Source: Arthrobacter glacialis
GTDB taxonomy: Bacteria; Actinomycetota; Actinomycetes; Actinomycetales; Micrococcaceae
DNA: 64,000 nt
Reading direction: 5' to 3'
NCBI RefSeq assembly: GCF_002909445.1
Contig: NZ_PPXC01000006.1
Location: 205,551-269,550 of the forward strand
The notes under the pieces were generated by a model. The model did no database searches. It saw nothing but the letters and a program-made list of their open reading frames with translations, and was not told where the DNA came from. The stretch's first letter is position 1, and each line of letters starts with the position of its first letter. Positions 1 to 8,972 of this stretch are shown in pieces. A program made the translations under genes and the position numbers.

Positions 1-1
1 G

Positions 2-865
2 CCGCTACGCCTGTTCGAATTCGGCTCGGTGTACCGCTACGAGAAGTCAGGCGTGGTGCACGGCCTGACGCGCGTGCGCGGCATGACACAGGATGACGCC
101 CACATCTACTGCACCAAGGAGCAGATGAAGGATGAGCTCACCGAGACGCTGAATTTTGTCCTCTCACTGCTCAAGGATTACGGCCTGGAGGACTTCTACC
201 TGGAGCTCTCCACGAAGAACCCGGAGAAGTTCGTCGGCGACGACGACGTCTGGGACGAGGCCACGCGCACGCTGGCAGAGGTTGCCGAGGCCTCCGGCCT
301 GGAACTCGTCGCCGATCCCGGTGGAGCCGCGTTCTACGGCCCCAAGATCTCCGTGCAGGCCAAGGACGCCCTGGGCCGCACCTGGCAGATGTCCACCATC
401 CAGCTGGACTTCAACCTGCCCGAGCGTTTTGAACTGGAATACCAGGCAGCCGACGGCACCCGCCAGCGCCCCGTCATGATCCACCGTGCGCTGTTCGGCT
501 CGGTGGAGCGTTTCATGGGTGTTCTGACCGAGCACTACGCCGGCGCCTTCCCGGCCTGGCTCTCACCCGTCCAGGTGGTGGCCATCCCGGTTGCCGAGGC
601 GTTCAACGACTACATGTACGACGTCGTCGCTCAGCTGAAGAAGGCCGGCATCCGTGCCGAGGTGGACATCTCCAGCGACCGTTTCCCGAAGAAGATCCGC
701 ACCGCCAGCAAGGACAAAGTTCCCTTTGTACTGATTGCCGGTGGCGACGACGCCGATGCCAACGCTGTGTCCTTCCGTTTCCGTGACGGCAGCCAGGACA
801 ACGGGGTGCCCGTGTCCGAGGCCGTGTCCCGCATTGTTGAAGCCGTTAGGAACCGCACGGCGTGA
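2..865 (+). CDS. thrS: threonyl-tRNA synthetase, C-terminal part
   Basis: This is the 3' portion (287 codons) of a class II threonyl-tRNA synthetase, which charges tRNA-Thr in the cytoplasm. The reading frame is open from base 2, so the N-terminal TGS, editing and early catalytic parts lie outside the window. Visible features are the class II motif 2 region (SVYRYEKSG followed by [15 protein letters not shown]), the motif 3 region with GSVERF, and a C-terminal HGTP anticodon-binding domain starting around [12 protein letters not shown]. Its stop codon overlaps the start of the HIT gene, which suggests cotranscription. Family assignment is secure; only the missing 5' end is unknown. Confidence 0.96.
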   Translation, partial: PLRLFEFGSVYRYEKSGVVHGLTRVRGMTQDDAHIYCTKEQMKDELTETLNFVLSLLKDYGLEDFYLELSTKNPEKFVGDDDVWDEATRTLAEVAEASGLELVADPGGAAFYGPKISVQAKDALGRTWQMSTIQLDFNLPERFELEYQAADGTRQRPVMIHRALFGSVERFMGVLTEHYAGAFPAWLSPVQVVAIPVAEAFNDYMYDVVAQLKKAGIRAEVDISSDRFPKKIRTASKDKVPFVLIAGGDDADANAVSFRFRDGSQDNGVPVSEAVSRIVEAVRNRTA

Positions 866-1467
866 GTGAAATCGGTGGGGCGCCCGAGCCCGTTGTGGAC
901 AATTTTGAACTCCCCGGGGTTCCGGATGCCTTTCAACGTCTGTGGACGCCCCACCGCCTTGCCTACGTCAAAGGCGGGCAGGACCATGTCACGGGCAGCC
1001 ACAACTGCCCGTTCTGTGAGGCCCCATCGCGCAGCGATGAGGATTCCCTCATCGTCCACCGCGGCGAACTAGCCTTTGTGGTGCTCAATCTCTACCCGTA
1101 CAACCCGGGCCACCTGCTGGTGTGCCCCTACCGCCATGTGCCTGACTACACGGACCTGACCTTGGCGGAGACGGCCGAGTTTGCCGCACTGACGCAGCAG
1201 GGCATGCAGGTAATGCGTGCCGTGTCCAACCCCTCCGGCTTCAACCTGGGCATGAACCAGGGTGTCACCGGCGGCGCCGGCATAGCCGCCCACCTGCACC
1301 AGCACATTGTGCCGCGGTGGGGCGGGGATGGGAATTTCATGCCCATCATCGCCGGCACCAAGGCCATCACACAAACTCTTGATGACGTGCGCCAGCAAGT
1401 GTCTGCGGCGTGGGCAGCGGCTGGAAAATACACGCACACGCCCGAAAAGGACAGCGATGCTAAATAA
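862..1467 (+). CDS. HIT-family protein, Ap4A phosphorylase type
   Basis: A 201-residue histidine-triad nucleotide hydrolase/transferase. The catalytic triad HLHQHIV lies at residues 144-150, and a CPFC pair at 49-52 resembles the zinc-binding cysteines of this group. The mycobacterial protein at the same place between thrS and pgsA (Rv2613c) is a diadenosine tetraphosphate phosphorylase, so that is the most likely activity here; this is inference from synteny and family. The GTG start overlaps the thrS stop by four bases, and the 3' end overlaps pgsA by 11 bases, so the three genes probably form one transcript and are translationally coupled. Confidence 0.88.
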   Translation: MSEIGGAPEPVVDNFELPGVPDAFQRLWTPHRLAYVKGGQDHVTGSHNCPFCEAPSRSDEDSLIVHRGELAFVVLNLYPYNPGHLLVCPYRHVPDYTDLTLAETAEFAALTQQGMQVMRAVSNPSGFNLGMNQGVTGGAGIAAHLHQHIVPRWGGDGNFMPIIAGTKAITQTLDDVRQQVSAAWAAAGKYTHTPEKDSDAK

Positions 1468-2083
1468 GTACGCTCGCGCGCTTTTTGCCGCGATCTTTAC
1501 CCCCGTCGCCGCCTTTTTGGTGCGCTTGAAAGTTTCCCCTGACGCGGTCACCATCATCGGCACCCTGGGTGTGGCGGCCGGCGCCTTGATCGGCTACCCA
1601 CTGGGCGAATTGTTCTGGGGCACGGTGGTCATCACTGTGTTTGTCTTCTCGGACATCGTTGACGGGCTCATGGCTCGCATGCTGGGCCGCTCCGGCCCGT
1701 GGGGGGCCTTCCTGGACTCCACCCTGGACAGGGTGGGGGATGGGGCCGTCTTTGCCGGCATCGTCATCTGGTTCTACACCGGTGGCAACAACCATTTCAT
1801 CGCCGCCATGGCGCTGACGTGCCTGGTGCTTGGCTCCATCGTCTCTTACGCCAAGGCGCGGGCCGAAGGTCTGGGCATGACCGCCAACGTTGGCATCGCG
1901 GAGCGCTCGGACAGGCTGGTGGTGGTGCTGGTGGCGACCGGGTTGGTAGGCCTGGGCATCCCCGAAACCGTGCTCGCCGTCGTACTTGTTTTGCTGGCTG
2001 TGGCCAGCCTGGTCACGGTGGTCCAAAGGGTGGGAACGGTGCGCAGGCAGGCCCTGGCGCAGGACCTGCACAGCGGACAGTAA
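1457..2083 (+). CDS. pgsA: CDP-alcohol phosphatidyltransferase (phosphatidylinositol phosphate synthase type)
   Basis: A 208-residue integral membrane enzyme that transfers a phosphatidyl group from CDP-diacylglycerol to an alcohol. The full CDP-OH-P signature D-G-x2-A-R-x8-G-x3-D-x3-D runs from D69 to D91, with a further D66 upstream as in metal-binding phosphatidyltransferases. Several hydrophobic membrane segments follow. By position after the HIT gene it corresponds to mycobacterial PgsA1, which makes phosphatidylinositol phosphate, so inositol-1-phosphate is the inferred acceptor. The ATG start at 1457 was chosen because an upstream extension would lie entirely inside the HIT gene. The acyltransferase and mannosyltransferase genes that follow pgsA in mycobacteria are not present here. 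Confidence 0.85.
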   Translation: MLNKYARALFAAIFTPVAAFLVRLKVSPDAVTIIGTLGVAAGALIGYPLGELFWGTVVITVFVFSDIVDGLMARMLGRSGPWGAFLDSTLDRVGDGAVFAGIVIWFYTGGNNHFIAAMALTCLVLGSIVSYAKARAEGLGMTANVGIAERSDRLVVVLVATGLVGLGIPETVLAVVLVLLAVASLVTVVQRVGTVRRQALAQDLHSGQ

Positions 2084-2188
2084 CACTCGTTTAAAAGGCG
2101 GGAAACCCCCGGAATAGAATGATCCTGGCTGTGCGACGCATCACGTGCACAGTGACTCTTTTTTCATTCCTTTCCAGAGGGGTTTTTT

Positions 2189-3091
2189 GTGTCTACACCC
2201 GAAGCAACACCCGTGACCGGCAGCAGCCGTGTCAAGCGCGGCATGGCCGAAATGCTCAAGGGCGGCGTCATCATGGACGTGGTCAACGTTGAACAAGCCA
2301 AGATCGCTGAAGATGCCGGCGCCGTGGCCGTCATGGCTTTGGAGCGCGTCCCTGCGGACATCCGCGCCCAGGGCGGCGTTTCCCGCGCCAGCGACCCGGA
2401 CATGATTGACGCCATCATTGCCGCCGTGTCCATCCCCGTCATGGCCAAGGCCCGCATTGGCCACTTCGTTGAGGCCCAGGTCTTGGAGTCCTTGGGCGTT
2501 GACTACATTGATGAGTCCGAGGTTCTGACCCCGGCCGACTACGAGCACCACATCGACAAGTGGAACTTCAAGGTTCCCTTTGTTTGCGGTGCAACGAACC
2601 TGGGCGAGGCCCTGCGCCGCATCAATGAAGGTGCTGCCATGATCCGCTCCAAGGGCGAGGCCGGCACCGGCGATGTTTCCAACGCCACGGGCCACATGCG
2701 CAAGATCCGCACCCAGATCGCCCAGTTGGCTGCCCTGCCCGAGGACGAGCTGTACGTTGCCGCCAAGGAACTGCAGGCCCCGTACGAGCTCGTCAAGGAA
2801 GTTGCCGCCACCGGCAAGCTCCCCGTGGTCATGTTCACCGCCGGCGGCATCGCCACCCCGGCCGACGCTGCCATGATGATGCAGCTCGGCGCCGACGGCG
2901 TCTTCGTGGGCTCCGGCATCTTCAAGTCAGGCAACCCGGCGCAGCGTGCTGCAGCGGTAGTCAAGGCAACCACGTTCTTCGACGACGCCAAGATCATCGC
3001 CGACGTCTCCCGCGGCCTCGGTGAGGCAATGGTGGGCATCAACGTTGCCGACATCCCCGAGCCGCACCGTTTGGCTGAGCGAGGCTGGTAA
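2189..3091 (+). CDS. pdxS: pyridoxal 5'-phosphate synthase, synthase subunit
   Basis: PdxS (300 residues) condenses ribose 5-phosphate, glyceraldehyde 3-phosphate and ammonia to PLP, working in a dodecamer with the glutaminase PdxT. The catalytic lysine region VMAKARIGH (K87), the N-terminal D30 and the second lysine in IRSKGEAG are present, and length matches the family. The GTG start has a good ribosome-binding site, AGAGGGG at 2176-2182. A TAGAAT hexamer at 2115-2120 could be its -10 element, without a convincing -35. Its partner pdxT lies 3.7 kb downstream, separated by two genes on the opposite strand, so the two subunits are not in one operon here. Confidence 0.97.
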   Translation: MSTPEATPVTGSSRVKRGMAEMLKGGVIMDVVNVEQAKIAEDAGAVAVMALERVPADIRAQGGVSRASDPDMIDAIIAAVSIPVMAKARIGHFVEAQVLESLGVDYIDESEVLTPADYEHHIDKWNFKVPFVCGATNLGEALRRINEGAAMIRSKGEAGTGDVSNATGHMRKIRTQIAQLAALPEDELYVAAKELQAPYELVKEVAATGKLPVVMFTAGGIATPADAAMMMQLGADGVFVGSGIFKSGNPAQRAAAVVKATTFFDDAKIIADVSRGLGEAMVGINVADIPEPHRLAERGW

Positions 3092-3142
3092 CACCCGCTG
3101 TTTGATTCACCGCACCGGTGACCGGGCCTGCTTTTCCGGTGA

Positions 3143-3180
3143 TCGAGCCTGTCGAGATCTTGTGATCTTGGCAGGCTCGA
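3143..3180. terminator. hairpin between convergent pdxS and GNAT gene
   Basis: TCGAGCCTG (3143-3151) pairs perfectly with CAGGCTCGA (3172-3180), with an inner AGATC/GATCT stem. There is no clear U-run, so either a structure-dependent bidirectional terminator or a small repeated palindrome. CCGGTGA occurs twice just upstream (3115 and 3136), suggesting a local duplication. Confidence 0.5.
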
Positions 3181-3224
3181 CGCCGTTAAGGGCTCAACTT
3201 ACGCGGCAGGGGAGGATGCCGTGG

Positions 3225-3929
3225 CTACTGCGTTGTCCCGCTTTGGACACCCAGTTGCGGGACCTGGAACCACCACGTCTGGCCCTTGCCGATGAGCTCA
3301 AAGCCATATTTTCTGTAGAGTCGCTGGCCGTCAGGGGTGGCGTTGAGCAGAAGATGCTCGGCGCCGGCGTTGAAGGCCGCCTCGGAGAGCTTGTTGAGCA
3401 GGGACGTGCCAAGCCCCGTGCGGCGGAATTCTGCCTCCACCGACATGTCGAAAATCCCGGCCAGATGTTTGGCGCCCTGCTCCGGCGGGAAGTACGCATA
3501 GGACTGCCCCGCCACATCCAACCCGACGTGGGCAGTGGCGAGCCACACCTGGTTCTCCACGGCGGTGTTGAGGCTGACTCGGTCATCAACTGACTCGCTG
3601 GCCGCAGCTACGGCCTCCACATCAAGGCTCCGCGTCATCCACCACGGCTGCCAGCCAGGTTCAAAACGGTAGTTGGCCAAGTGCCCCGCCCGGACGGCAG
3701 CGTTGAGCCAGATGCCCACAGTTGCCGCACCTCGGCGCTCAGCCTCGGCCAAGGCAGGAAACAAGCCGGCCTCGGTGACGTTGGTGGGGAACATGCACAG
3801 CATTTCCCGTGTCTGCGGAAGCCACACCCAGTCCATCTGATGCGTGGTAAACGACCGTCCGCCCGTGGCCTCGGCAAGTGCCCTAAACCAGGCGTGTTGG
3901 GTGCGCTGACAATCTGCGATCGTCACCAT
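3225..3929 (-). CDS. GNAT-family N-acetyltransferase
   Basis: A 234-residue protein with a GNAT fold in its C-terminal half. The acetyl-CoA-binding region is seen as MSVEAEFRRTGLGTSLLN followed by LLLNATPDGQRLYRKYGFE. The N-terminal ~100 residues do not match anything I recognise beyond a GNAT-like extension. The substrate is unknown. The ATG at 3929 was chosen because GGAAG lies a few bases upstream and the preceding in-frame sequence runs into the asnB terminator. It is downstream of asnB on the same strand but separated from it by a terminator-like hairpin, so it may have its own promoter. Confidence 0.75.
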   Translation of the reverse strand: MVTIADCQRTQHAWFRALAEATGGRSFTTHQMDWVWLPQTREMLCMFPTNVTEAGLFPALAEAERRGAATVGIWLNAAVRAGHLANYRFEPGWQPWWMTRSLDVEAVAAASESVDDRVSLNTAVENQVWLATAHVGLDVAGQSYAYFPPEQGAKHLAGIFDMSVEAEFRRTGLGTSLLNKLSEAAFNAGAEHLLLNATPDGQRLYRKYGFELIGKGQTWWFQVPQLGVQSGTTQ

Positions 3930-3976
3930 GAGGTATCTTCCGTTTGTGAATGAGCTTTGATTAAACAAGACGAGAC

Positions 3977-4004
3977 GCGATACAGGCGAAGGGGCCTGTA
4001 TCGC
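3977..4004 (-). terminator. terminator-like hairpin after asnB
   Basis: GCGATACAGG and CCTGTATCGC form a perfect 10 bp stem with an 8-base loop just after the asnB stop (4021-4023). Read on the minus strand, it is followed by a T-rich stretch (CTTGTTTAAT), as expected of an intrinsic terminator. Confidence 0.65.
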
Positions 4005-4020
4005 GCCTCGGCGCCAGGTA

Positions 4021-6705
4021 CTATTTCTGCGTGAACACCAGAGACATGGGTGTTGTCTCGGTGGTCTGACCCTGCGGGTTGTCGCGGAAGATGTTCTCCA
4101 GGACAGCCTTGGGCAGTGCGGTGTCGTGGCCCAGGGCAACCACACCAAGATCGTTGGCGTCCATGATGGCTGTGCCGGCAAACGTCGCCGCAAACTCGGC
4201 CGGAACAGTGGCCCGGACCAGGGCGCTGAGGCGCGCCGCCACGCCGTCGGGGTCGATGGGCGCGTACTTCACCGAGTGTGTTGAGGTACCCACCTGGTAG
4301 CCGGCTGCGCCGTCGATCGCGTTGATGTTGTGGCCAACAACCTCATAAAACACACCGGACTTGCCCTGCAGCTTGCCAATGACGCTGCGCGCGGAGGCGT
4401 ACATGATCTTGGGCAGGCCCACCTCATCGATGGCCAGCTGCATGGACCAGGGACTGGCCAGGCCAATGCCGCCGGGGTTGCGGGTGACGAACTTGCTGAA
4501 GATGCGTGCCGCGTTGGAGACCTTGATGTCCCAGACCGGGATGGAGCGGCCCTGGGTCATGGCAACGATCTTCTCCGAGACGAACAGGTACCACGGGGTG
4601 TCGGCGGTGGCTTCGCCGTGGTCCCCGCCTGCTGTGGGCAGGCCGTCAAAGTAGCGCTTGACGTAGGTCATGACTGCCGGGTCAAAGTCGGTTTCCTTGT
4701 AGAAAACCTCGGTGCGCAGCGGGTAGCGGCGGAAGGTGCCGGCGTTGTCCGGAACCGTGATGTCCAGGTTCTTGTCGGCGTTGGGGATGTAGTCGCTCTT
4801 GCCCTCGATGCCAGCCTTGACCTCGGGCTGGTCAAAGAACTCGCGCAGCCACAGCTCGGTGTTGATCAGGCGCCAGAAGACCATGGTGGAGCCGGCGGAC
4901 TTGCCGCTCAGGTATTCCTCGAACGCGTAGATGACGGCGTCCTGGTTCCAATAGGGCCGTGAACCGAAGGAGGAGGAAAGGAAGATCTCGTAGATCTTTT
5001 CCTGCATCAGGCCAAACCACTCGGCTTCAGGTGTGGTGAAGCCGATCTTGTTGCGGCGGTTGCTGATCATCTCCGGCAGCAACTCGCGGGTGGCGTCGCG
5101 CAGGATGCGCTTGTTCCAGCCGCCCTTGATGATGGACTCATCGTCCAGGCTGAACAGGAACTTCACCACTTCCTTGTCCAGGAACGGCACGCGGCCCTCC
5201 AAGGAGAAGCGCATGGTGTTCTTGTCCTCATAGCGCAGCACAGCCGGCAGGGACTTGTGGAAGAGGTCGTCAATGAGACGCAGCTTCAAGTTGTCCGGGA
5301 TGTTGGAGAACGTCTCGCCCTTGTGCGCGGCGGTGAACTTCTTGTTCAGCAGCGGGGTGATCCCGGCGGCCTTCTTGAAGGTCAGCGCGCCCTGGATGCG
5401 GAACCGGGCGAGCCGGAACAAGATATCGGAGCTGGAGACCAATTCCTTGGCCAGCTTGGCGTTCTGCCCGTTCTTCTTCAACTGGCGCAAGTAAGCGAAG
5501 TAGTACGGGATGTAGCCGGCCATCATCTCATCGGCACCCTGGCCGTCCAGGAGCACTGTGACGTGCTTGGACGCCTCACGCATGACCTGGTACTGGGCGT
5601 ACGGGCCGGAGGAGATGATGGGCTCCTCCATGGTGCGCACAAAGTCCTCCAGGTCCTCCACGAATTCGGTGGCCTGCGGGCGGATCTTGTGGCTGATGAC
5701 GTTGCCTTCGCAGCGGGCCAGCACGGCGTCGGCGTACTTTTCCTCGTCATTGAGCGAATTGGGGAACACTGCGGAGAAGGTCTGCTGCTGGGCACCGAGG
5801 GAATCGGTGGCTGCTGCCTTCTCCTGCATGAGCTTGTTGATGGTGACCACGACGGCGGAGGAGTCCAGTCCGCCGGAAAGGGCCGTGCCCACGGGGACCT
5901 CTGACTGCAGACGCAGGCGGACACCCTCGGTGAAACGCTCCCGGTATTCGTCAATGACGGCCTTGGAGTACGGGGTTTCAATCTTGGCCAGCTCGGCCAG
6001 CTCTTCCTTGAAACGCGTGTAGGAGCTAATGGTGACGGTGCCGGCCGGGCCAGCCTCGCTGTCAACCGTGTTCACCACCAGTTTCTCGCCGGGCATCAAC
6101 TTCTGCACGCCGTCGAAGAAGGTGGCGGATTCGTCGTCGTGAATCCGGAACTGCAGGTAGCGGTACAGGATCCGCTCGTTGACGCCGGTCTCAATCTTGT
6201 TGGCAGCCAGCAGGGGCTTGATTTCCGAGCCGAACAGCAGCGTGGGGGCCTGCGCGGTGCCGGCGGTGGCGTAGTACAGCGGCTTGATGCCGAAGTGGTC
6301 GCGGGCCAGAACCAGGCGGTTGTTCTTCCTGTCATGGATGGCAAAGCCAAACATGCCGTTGAACTTGTCAAAGGCGGCGTCGCCCCACTCCTCGTAGGAC
6401 TGCAGCACAACTTCGGTGTCCGACTTGGTGGAGAACGTCCGGCCCAGGGCTTCCAGCTCAGCACGCAGGTCCAAGTAGTTGTAGACCTCACCGTTGTAGA
6501 TGAGGACGGTTTCACCGTCGGCGCTGTACATCGGCTCCTGGCCGTGGGCCACATCGATGATGGAGAGACGGCGGTGGGCCAGGCCCACGTTGCCGTGGGT
6601 ATAGATACCCTCACCGTCGGGGCCGCGGTGCACAATGCACGCGTTCATCTCTTGCAGGAGCGTTTCGTCTGCTCCATAACCGTAATAACCAGCGATTCCG
6701 CACAT
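4021..6705 (-). CDS. asnB: asparagine synthetase (glutamine-hydrolysing) fused to CofE-like gamma-glutamyl ligase domain
   Basis: This 894-residue protein is longer than ordinary bacterial AsnB (about 610-640). Residues 1-190 are a class II glutaminase domain with the nucleophile Cys2 (MCGIAGYYG). Residues ~230-625 are the ATP-pyrophosphatase synthetase domain, with SGGLDSS at 277-283, LDGQGADE at 386-393 and EGRVPFLD at 503-510. Residues ~660-892 resemble coenzyme F420-0:gamma-glutamyl ligase-like proteins: VSEKIVAMTQGR (709-720), AIDG (796-799), MDANDLG (848-854) and DNPQGQ (875-880). The first two domains support Gln- and ATP-dependent amide formation on aspartate or a related carboxylate. 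What the third domain ligates is unknown. The ATG is preceded by GAGG at good spacing. The gene is divergent from pdxT. Confidence 0.9.
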   Translation of the reverse strand: MCGIAGYYGYGADETLLQEMNACIVHRGPDGEGIYTHGNVGLAHRRLSIIDVAHGQEPMYSADGETVLIYNGEVYNYLDLRAELEALGRTFSTKSDTEVVLQSYEEWGDAAFDKFNGMFGFAIHDRKNNRLVLARDHFGIKPLYYATAGTAQAPTLLFGSEIKPLLAANKIETGVNERILYRYLQFRIHDDESATFFDGVQKLMPGEKLVVNTVDSEAGPAGTVTISSYTRFKEELAELAKIETPYSKAVIDEYRERFTEGVRLRLQSEVPVGTALSGGLDSSAVVVTINKLMQEKAAATDSLGAQQQTFSAVFPNSLNDEEKYADAVLARCEGNVISHKIRPQATEFVEDLEDFVRTMEEPIISSGPYAQYQVMREASKHVTVLLDGQGADEMMAGYIPYYFAYLRQLKKNGQNAKLAKELVSSSDILFRLARFRIQGALTFKKAAGITPLLNKKFTAAHKGETFSNIPDNLKLRLIDDLFHKSLPAVLRYEDKNTMRFSLEGRVPFLDKEVVKFLFSLDDESIIKGGWNKRILRDATRELLPEMISNRRNKIGFTTPEAEWFGLMQEKIYEIFLSSSFGSRPYWNQDAVIYAFEEYLSGKSAGSTMVFWRLINTELWLREFFDQPEVKAGIEGKSDYIPNADKNLDITVPDNAGTFRRYPLRTEVFYKETDFDPAVMTYVKRYFDGLPTAGGDHGEATADTPWYLFVSEKIVAMTQGRSIPVWDIKVSNAARIFSKFVTRNPGGIGLASPWSMQLAIDEVGLPKIMYASARSVIGKLQGKSGVFYEVVGHNINAIDGAAGYQVGTSTHSVKYAPIDPDGVAARLSALVRATVPAEFAATFAGTAIMDANDLGVVALGHDTALPKAVLENIFRDNPQGQTTETTPMSLVFTQK

Positions 6706-6823
6706 ACTACTTACCTCATCTTTAGCACGTCAGTCCTCGCACAATGCTACTTGGTGTAGCTCTTCAGTGCTGCCAACCGTCACGGCGCGTAGGTGAAGTA
6801 ATCGATGTGACTTTGCGCCCAAC

Positions 6824-6836
6824 TAAGATGTAAATG
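6824..6836 (+). promoter_or_regulatory. -10 element and leaderless start of pdxT
   Basis: TAAGAT (6824-6829) lies six bases before the GTG at 6836 and no Shine-Dalgarno sequence is present, the arrangement of leaderless actinobacterial transcripts. The -35 is not clear. Confidence 0.4.
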
Positions 6837-7534
6837 TGACTAAGACTTTCCATGAAACCCTTGATTCCGCAGCGCCCAAACAGCCCCTGGTGGGTGTATT
6901 GGCACTGCAGGGCGATGTGCGCGAACACGCCCGTGCCGCCGAGGCCGCCGGCGCGCGTGTCATCAGTGTTCGACGCCGGTCCGAGCTGGACGCCGTCGAC
7001 GGACTGATCCTGCCGGGAGGGGAATCGACAACCATTGACAAACTGACCCGCATCTTTGAGCTGCGCGAGCCCCTGCGTGAGCGCATAGCCGCCGGAATGC
7101 CCGTGTACGGCAGCTGCGCCGGCATGATCCTGCTGGCCAACGACATCGCAGACCCCGCCAAGGATATGAAAGGCGAGGCACAACAGACCCTGGGCGGGCT
7201 GGACATCACAGTGCGGCGCAACGCCTTCGGGCGCCAGGTTGACTCCTTCGAGACTGAATTGAACTTCGCGCAGCTGGCCCTGCCCGGCGAGCCGGAAACC
7301 CCCGTGCATGCGGTGTTTATCCGGGCGCCGTGGGTGGAGCGCGTGGGGGAGTCCGTGCAGGTCCTTGCTAGTGTTGAACTCCCTGCGGATGAGCAAACCG
7401 GTAGAATCGTCCCAGAAGTCCGTGCAGTAGCCGTTCGATCGCAGCATTTGCTGGCCACCTCCTTCCATCCGGAAGTGACGGGTGAGCGCCGCATCCACGA
7501 ACTGTTTATACGAATGATTAGAGGGGAAGCGTAA
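6836..7534 (+). CDS. pdxT: pyridoxal 5'-phosphate synthase, glutaminase subunit
   Basis: PdxT (232 residues) hydrolyses glutamine and channels ammonia to PdxS for PLP synthesis. The class I amidotransferase triad is visible: Cys94 in YGSCAGMIL, with His211 and Glu213 in SFHPEVTGE. The signatures [12 protein letters not shown] and LPGGESTT are also intact. It is somewhat longer than B. subtilis PdxT because of an N-terminal extension of about 16 residues, so an internal start is possible, but the GTG at 6836 fits a leaderless promoter. It ends two bases before yebC, as is usual in actinobacteria, and is divergent from asnB. Confidence 0.95.
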   Translation: MTKTFHETLDSAAPKQPLVGVLALQGDVREHARAAEAAGARVISVRRRSELDAVDGLILPGGESTTIDKLTRIFELREPLRERIAAGMPVYGSCAGMILLANDIADPAKDMKGEAQQTLGGLDITVRRNAFGRQVDSFETELNFAQLALPGEPETPVHAVFIRAPWVERVGESVQVLASVELPADEQTGRIVPEVRAVAVRSQHLLATSFHPEVTGERRIHELFIRMIRGEA

Positions 7535-7536
7535 CC

Positions 7537-8292
7537 ATGTCAGGCCACTCCAAATGGGCAACAACCAAGCACAAAAAGGCGATTCTTGACAGCCGCCGCG
7601 CAAAGTCGTTTGCCAAGCTCATCAAAACCATTGAAGTTGCCGCCCGCGGCGGCGGAGCTGACCTCCAGGGCAACCCGGCGCTGGAATTGGCCGTCTCCAA
7701 GGCCAAAAAGACCTCGGTTCCGGCAGACAATATTGACCGCGCCATCAAGCGTGGTGCCGGCCTGCTGGGCGATGCCGTTGACTACCAGACCATCATGTAT
7801 GAGGGCTACGGCCCCCAGGGCACCGCGATCCTGATCGAGTGCCTGACTGATAACAAGAACCGCGCCGCCTCTGAGGTCCGTCTGGCCGTGGGCCGCAATG
7901 GCGGCAACATGGGGGATCCCGGCTCGGTGGCCTACATGTTCACCCGCAAGGGCATTGTGGGCCTGCCCAAGAACGGTCTCAGCGAAGACGACCTGCTCAT
8001 GGCGGTACTGGACGCCGGTGCTGAGGAAGTCAAGGACGACGGCGAAAACTTCGAGATCATTTGCGACACCGCAGATTTGCCTGCCGTTCGTGCGGCTCTG
8101 GCGGAAGCCGGTATCGAGTACGAAACCGACGATGCAGGCTTCGTCCCGTCCATGCAGGTTGAACTCGACGTCGAGAATGCTCGCAAGTTCATGAAGCTCT
8201 ACGATGCTTTGGAAGACCTGGATGACGTCCAGAACATCTACTCCAACGCTGACATGAGTGCCGAGGTTCTCGCGGCGCTCGAAGAGGACTAA
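7537..8292 (+). CDS. yebC: YebC/PmpR-family DNA-binding or translation factor
   Basis: A 251-residue YebC/PmpR (TACO1-like) protein beginning with the family hallmark [15 protein letters not shown]. Members have been described as transcriptional regulators and, more recently, as factors that help ribosomes through difficult peptide motifs. Length and all three alpha/beta domains are typical. The ATG follows a strong ribosome-binding site, AGAGGGG, inside the 3' end of pdxT. The association with ruvC directly downstream is conserved across bacteria. The TAA stop is three bases before the proposed ruvC start and in the same reading frame. Confidence 0.96.
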   Translation: MSGHSKWATTKHKKAILDSRRAKSFAKLIKTIEVAARGGGADLQGNPALELAVSKAKKTSVPADNIDRAIKRGAGLLGDAVDYQTIMYEGYGPQGTAILIECLTDNKNRAASEVRLAVGRNGGNMGDPGSVAYMFTRKGIVGLPKNGLSEDDLLMAVLDAGAEEVKDDGENFEIICDTADLPAVRAALAEAGIEYETDDAGFVPSMQVELDVENARKFMKLYDALEDLDDVQNIYSNADMSAEVLAALEED

Positions 8293-8295
8293 CAC

Positions 8296-8883
8296 CTGCG
8301 TGTAATAGGAGTTGACCCGGGCTTGACCCGGTGCGGGCTCGGCGTCGTTGACGTTGCCCCCAACCGCACGGCCACCTTGGTGGGTGTTGGTGTGGTGGGA
8401 AGCTCACATGTTTTAACGTTGGACGCCCGGCTGCTGGTCATCGCGGAAGCGATCGATCAGTGGCTGGACGCGTTTAAGCCCGATGTTTTGGCCATTGAAC
8501 GCGTGTTCGCCCAAACCAACCTCAGCACCGTCATGGGCGTGGCACAGGTGTCAGGTGTTGTCATGGTAGCTGCCGCCCGGCGCGGCATACCCGTTGCCAT
8601 GCACACGCCGTCGGAAGTCAAGGCTGCCGTGACAGGCAACGGCCGCGCGGACAAGGCCTCGGTCACCGCCATGGTGACCCGGTTGTTGCGTTTGTCCGAG
8701 CCGCCAAAACCCGCCGACGCCGCCGACGCCCTAGCCCTGGCCATAGCCCACGCTTGGCGCAGCGGAAGTGCTTTTTCGCCGGCTTCCGCCGGTACGACGG
8801 CGGCCCAACAGTTGTGGCGCGACGCGGAGACCAAGTCAAAGGTCCAAAAGAACAAGGAAAAGCCCGGAGCCACCTGGCACTAG
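8296..8883 (+). CDS. ruvC: Holliday junction endonuclease RuvC, probable CTG start
   Basis: RuvC (195 residues) resolves Holliday junctions after RuvAB branch migration. The first catalytic aspartate is in [14 protein letters not shown] (D7 counted from the CTG). Downstream are IERVFAQTN and the C-terminal acidic region [14 protein letters not shown]. The start is unusual: between the yebC stop (8290-8292) and the catalytic Asp codon (8314) there is no ATG, GTG or TTG in frame. The first in-frame TTG, at 8323, would delete that Asp. CTG at 8296 has GAAGAGG about seven bases upstream, so I take it as the start. Translational coupling to yebC is likely. Confidence 0.88.
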   Translation: MRVIGVDPGLTRCGLGVVDVAPNRTATLVGVGVVGSSHVLTLDARLLVIAEAIDQWLDAFKPDVLAIERVFAQTNLSTVMGVAQVSGVVMVAAARRGIPVAMHTPSEVKAAVTGNGRADKASVTAMVTRLLRLSEPPKPADAADALALAIAHAWRSGSAFSPASAGTTAAQQLWRDAETKSKVQKNKEKPGATWH

Positions 8884-8972
8884 TTGTTAGTACGTATGTT
8901 CTATATACTGGCTGTAATTCTATTGCCAGTCAGTTACGGTTTAGTTCCAGTGTGTTGTCAGGAGCAGTTGCA

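Noticed and set aside
8884-8909. DNA-damage (PafBC/RecA-NDp-like) promoter in front of ruvA: TTGTTAGTA with TATACT
   Set aside because: The spacer and the -10 position do not fit the TTGTCRGTG-N8-TAnnnT pattern; a 14-base gap between TTGTTA and TATACT is too short for a normal promoter.
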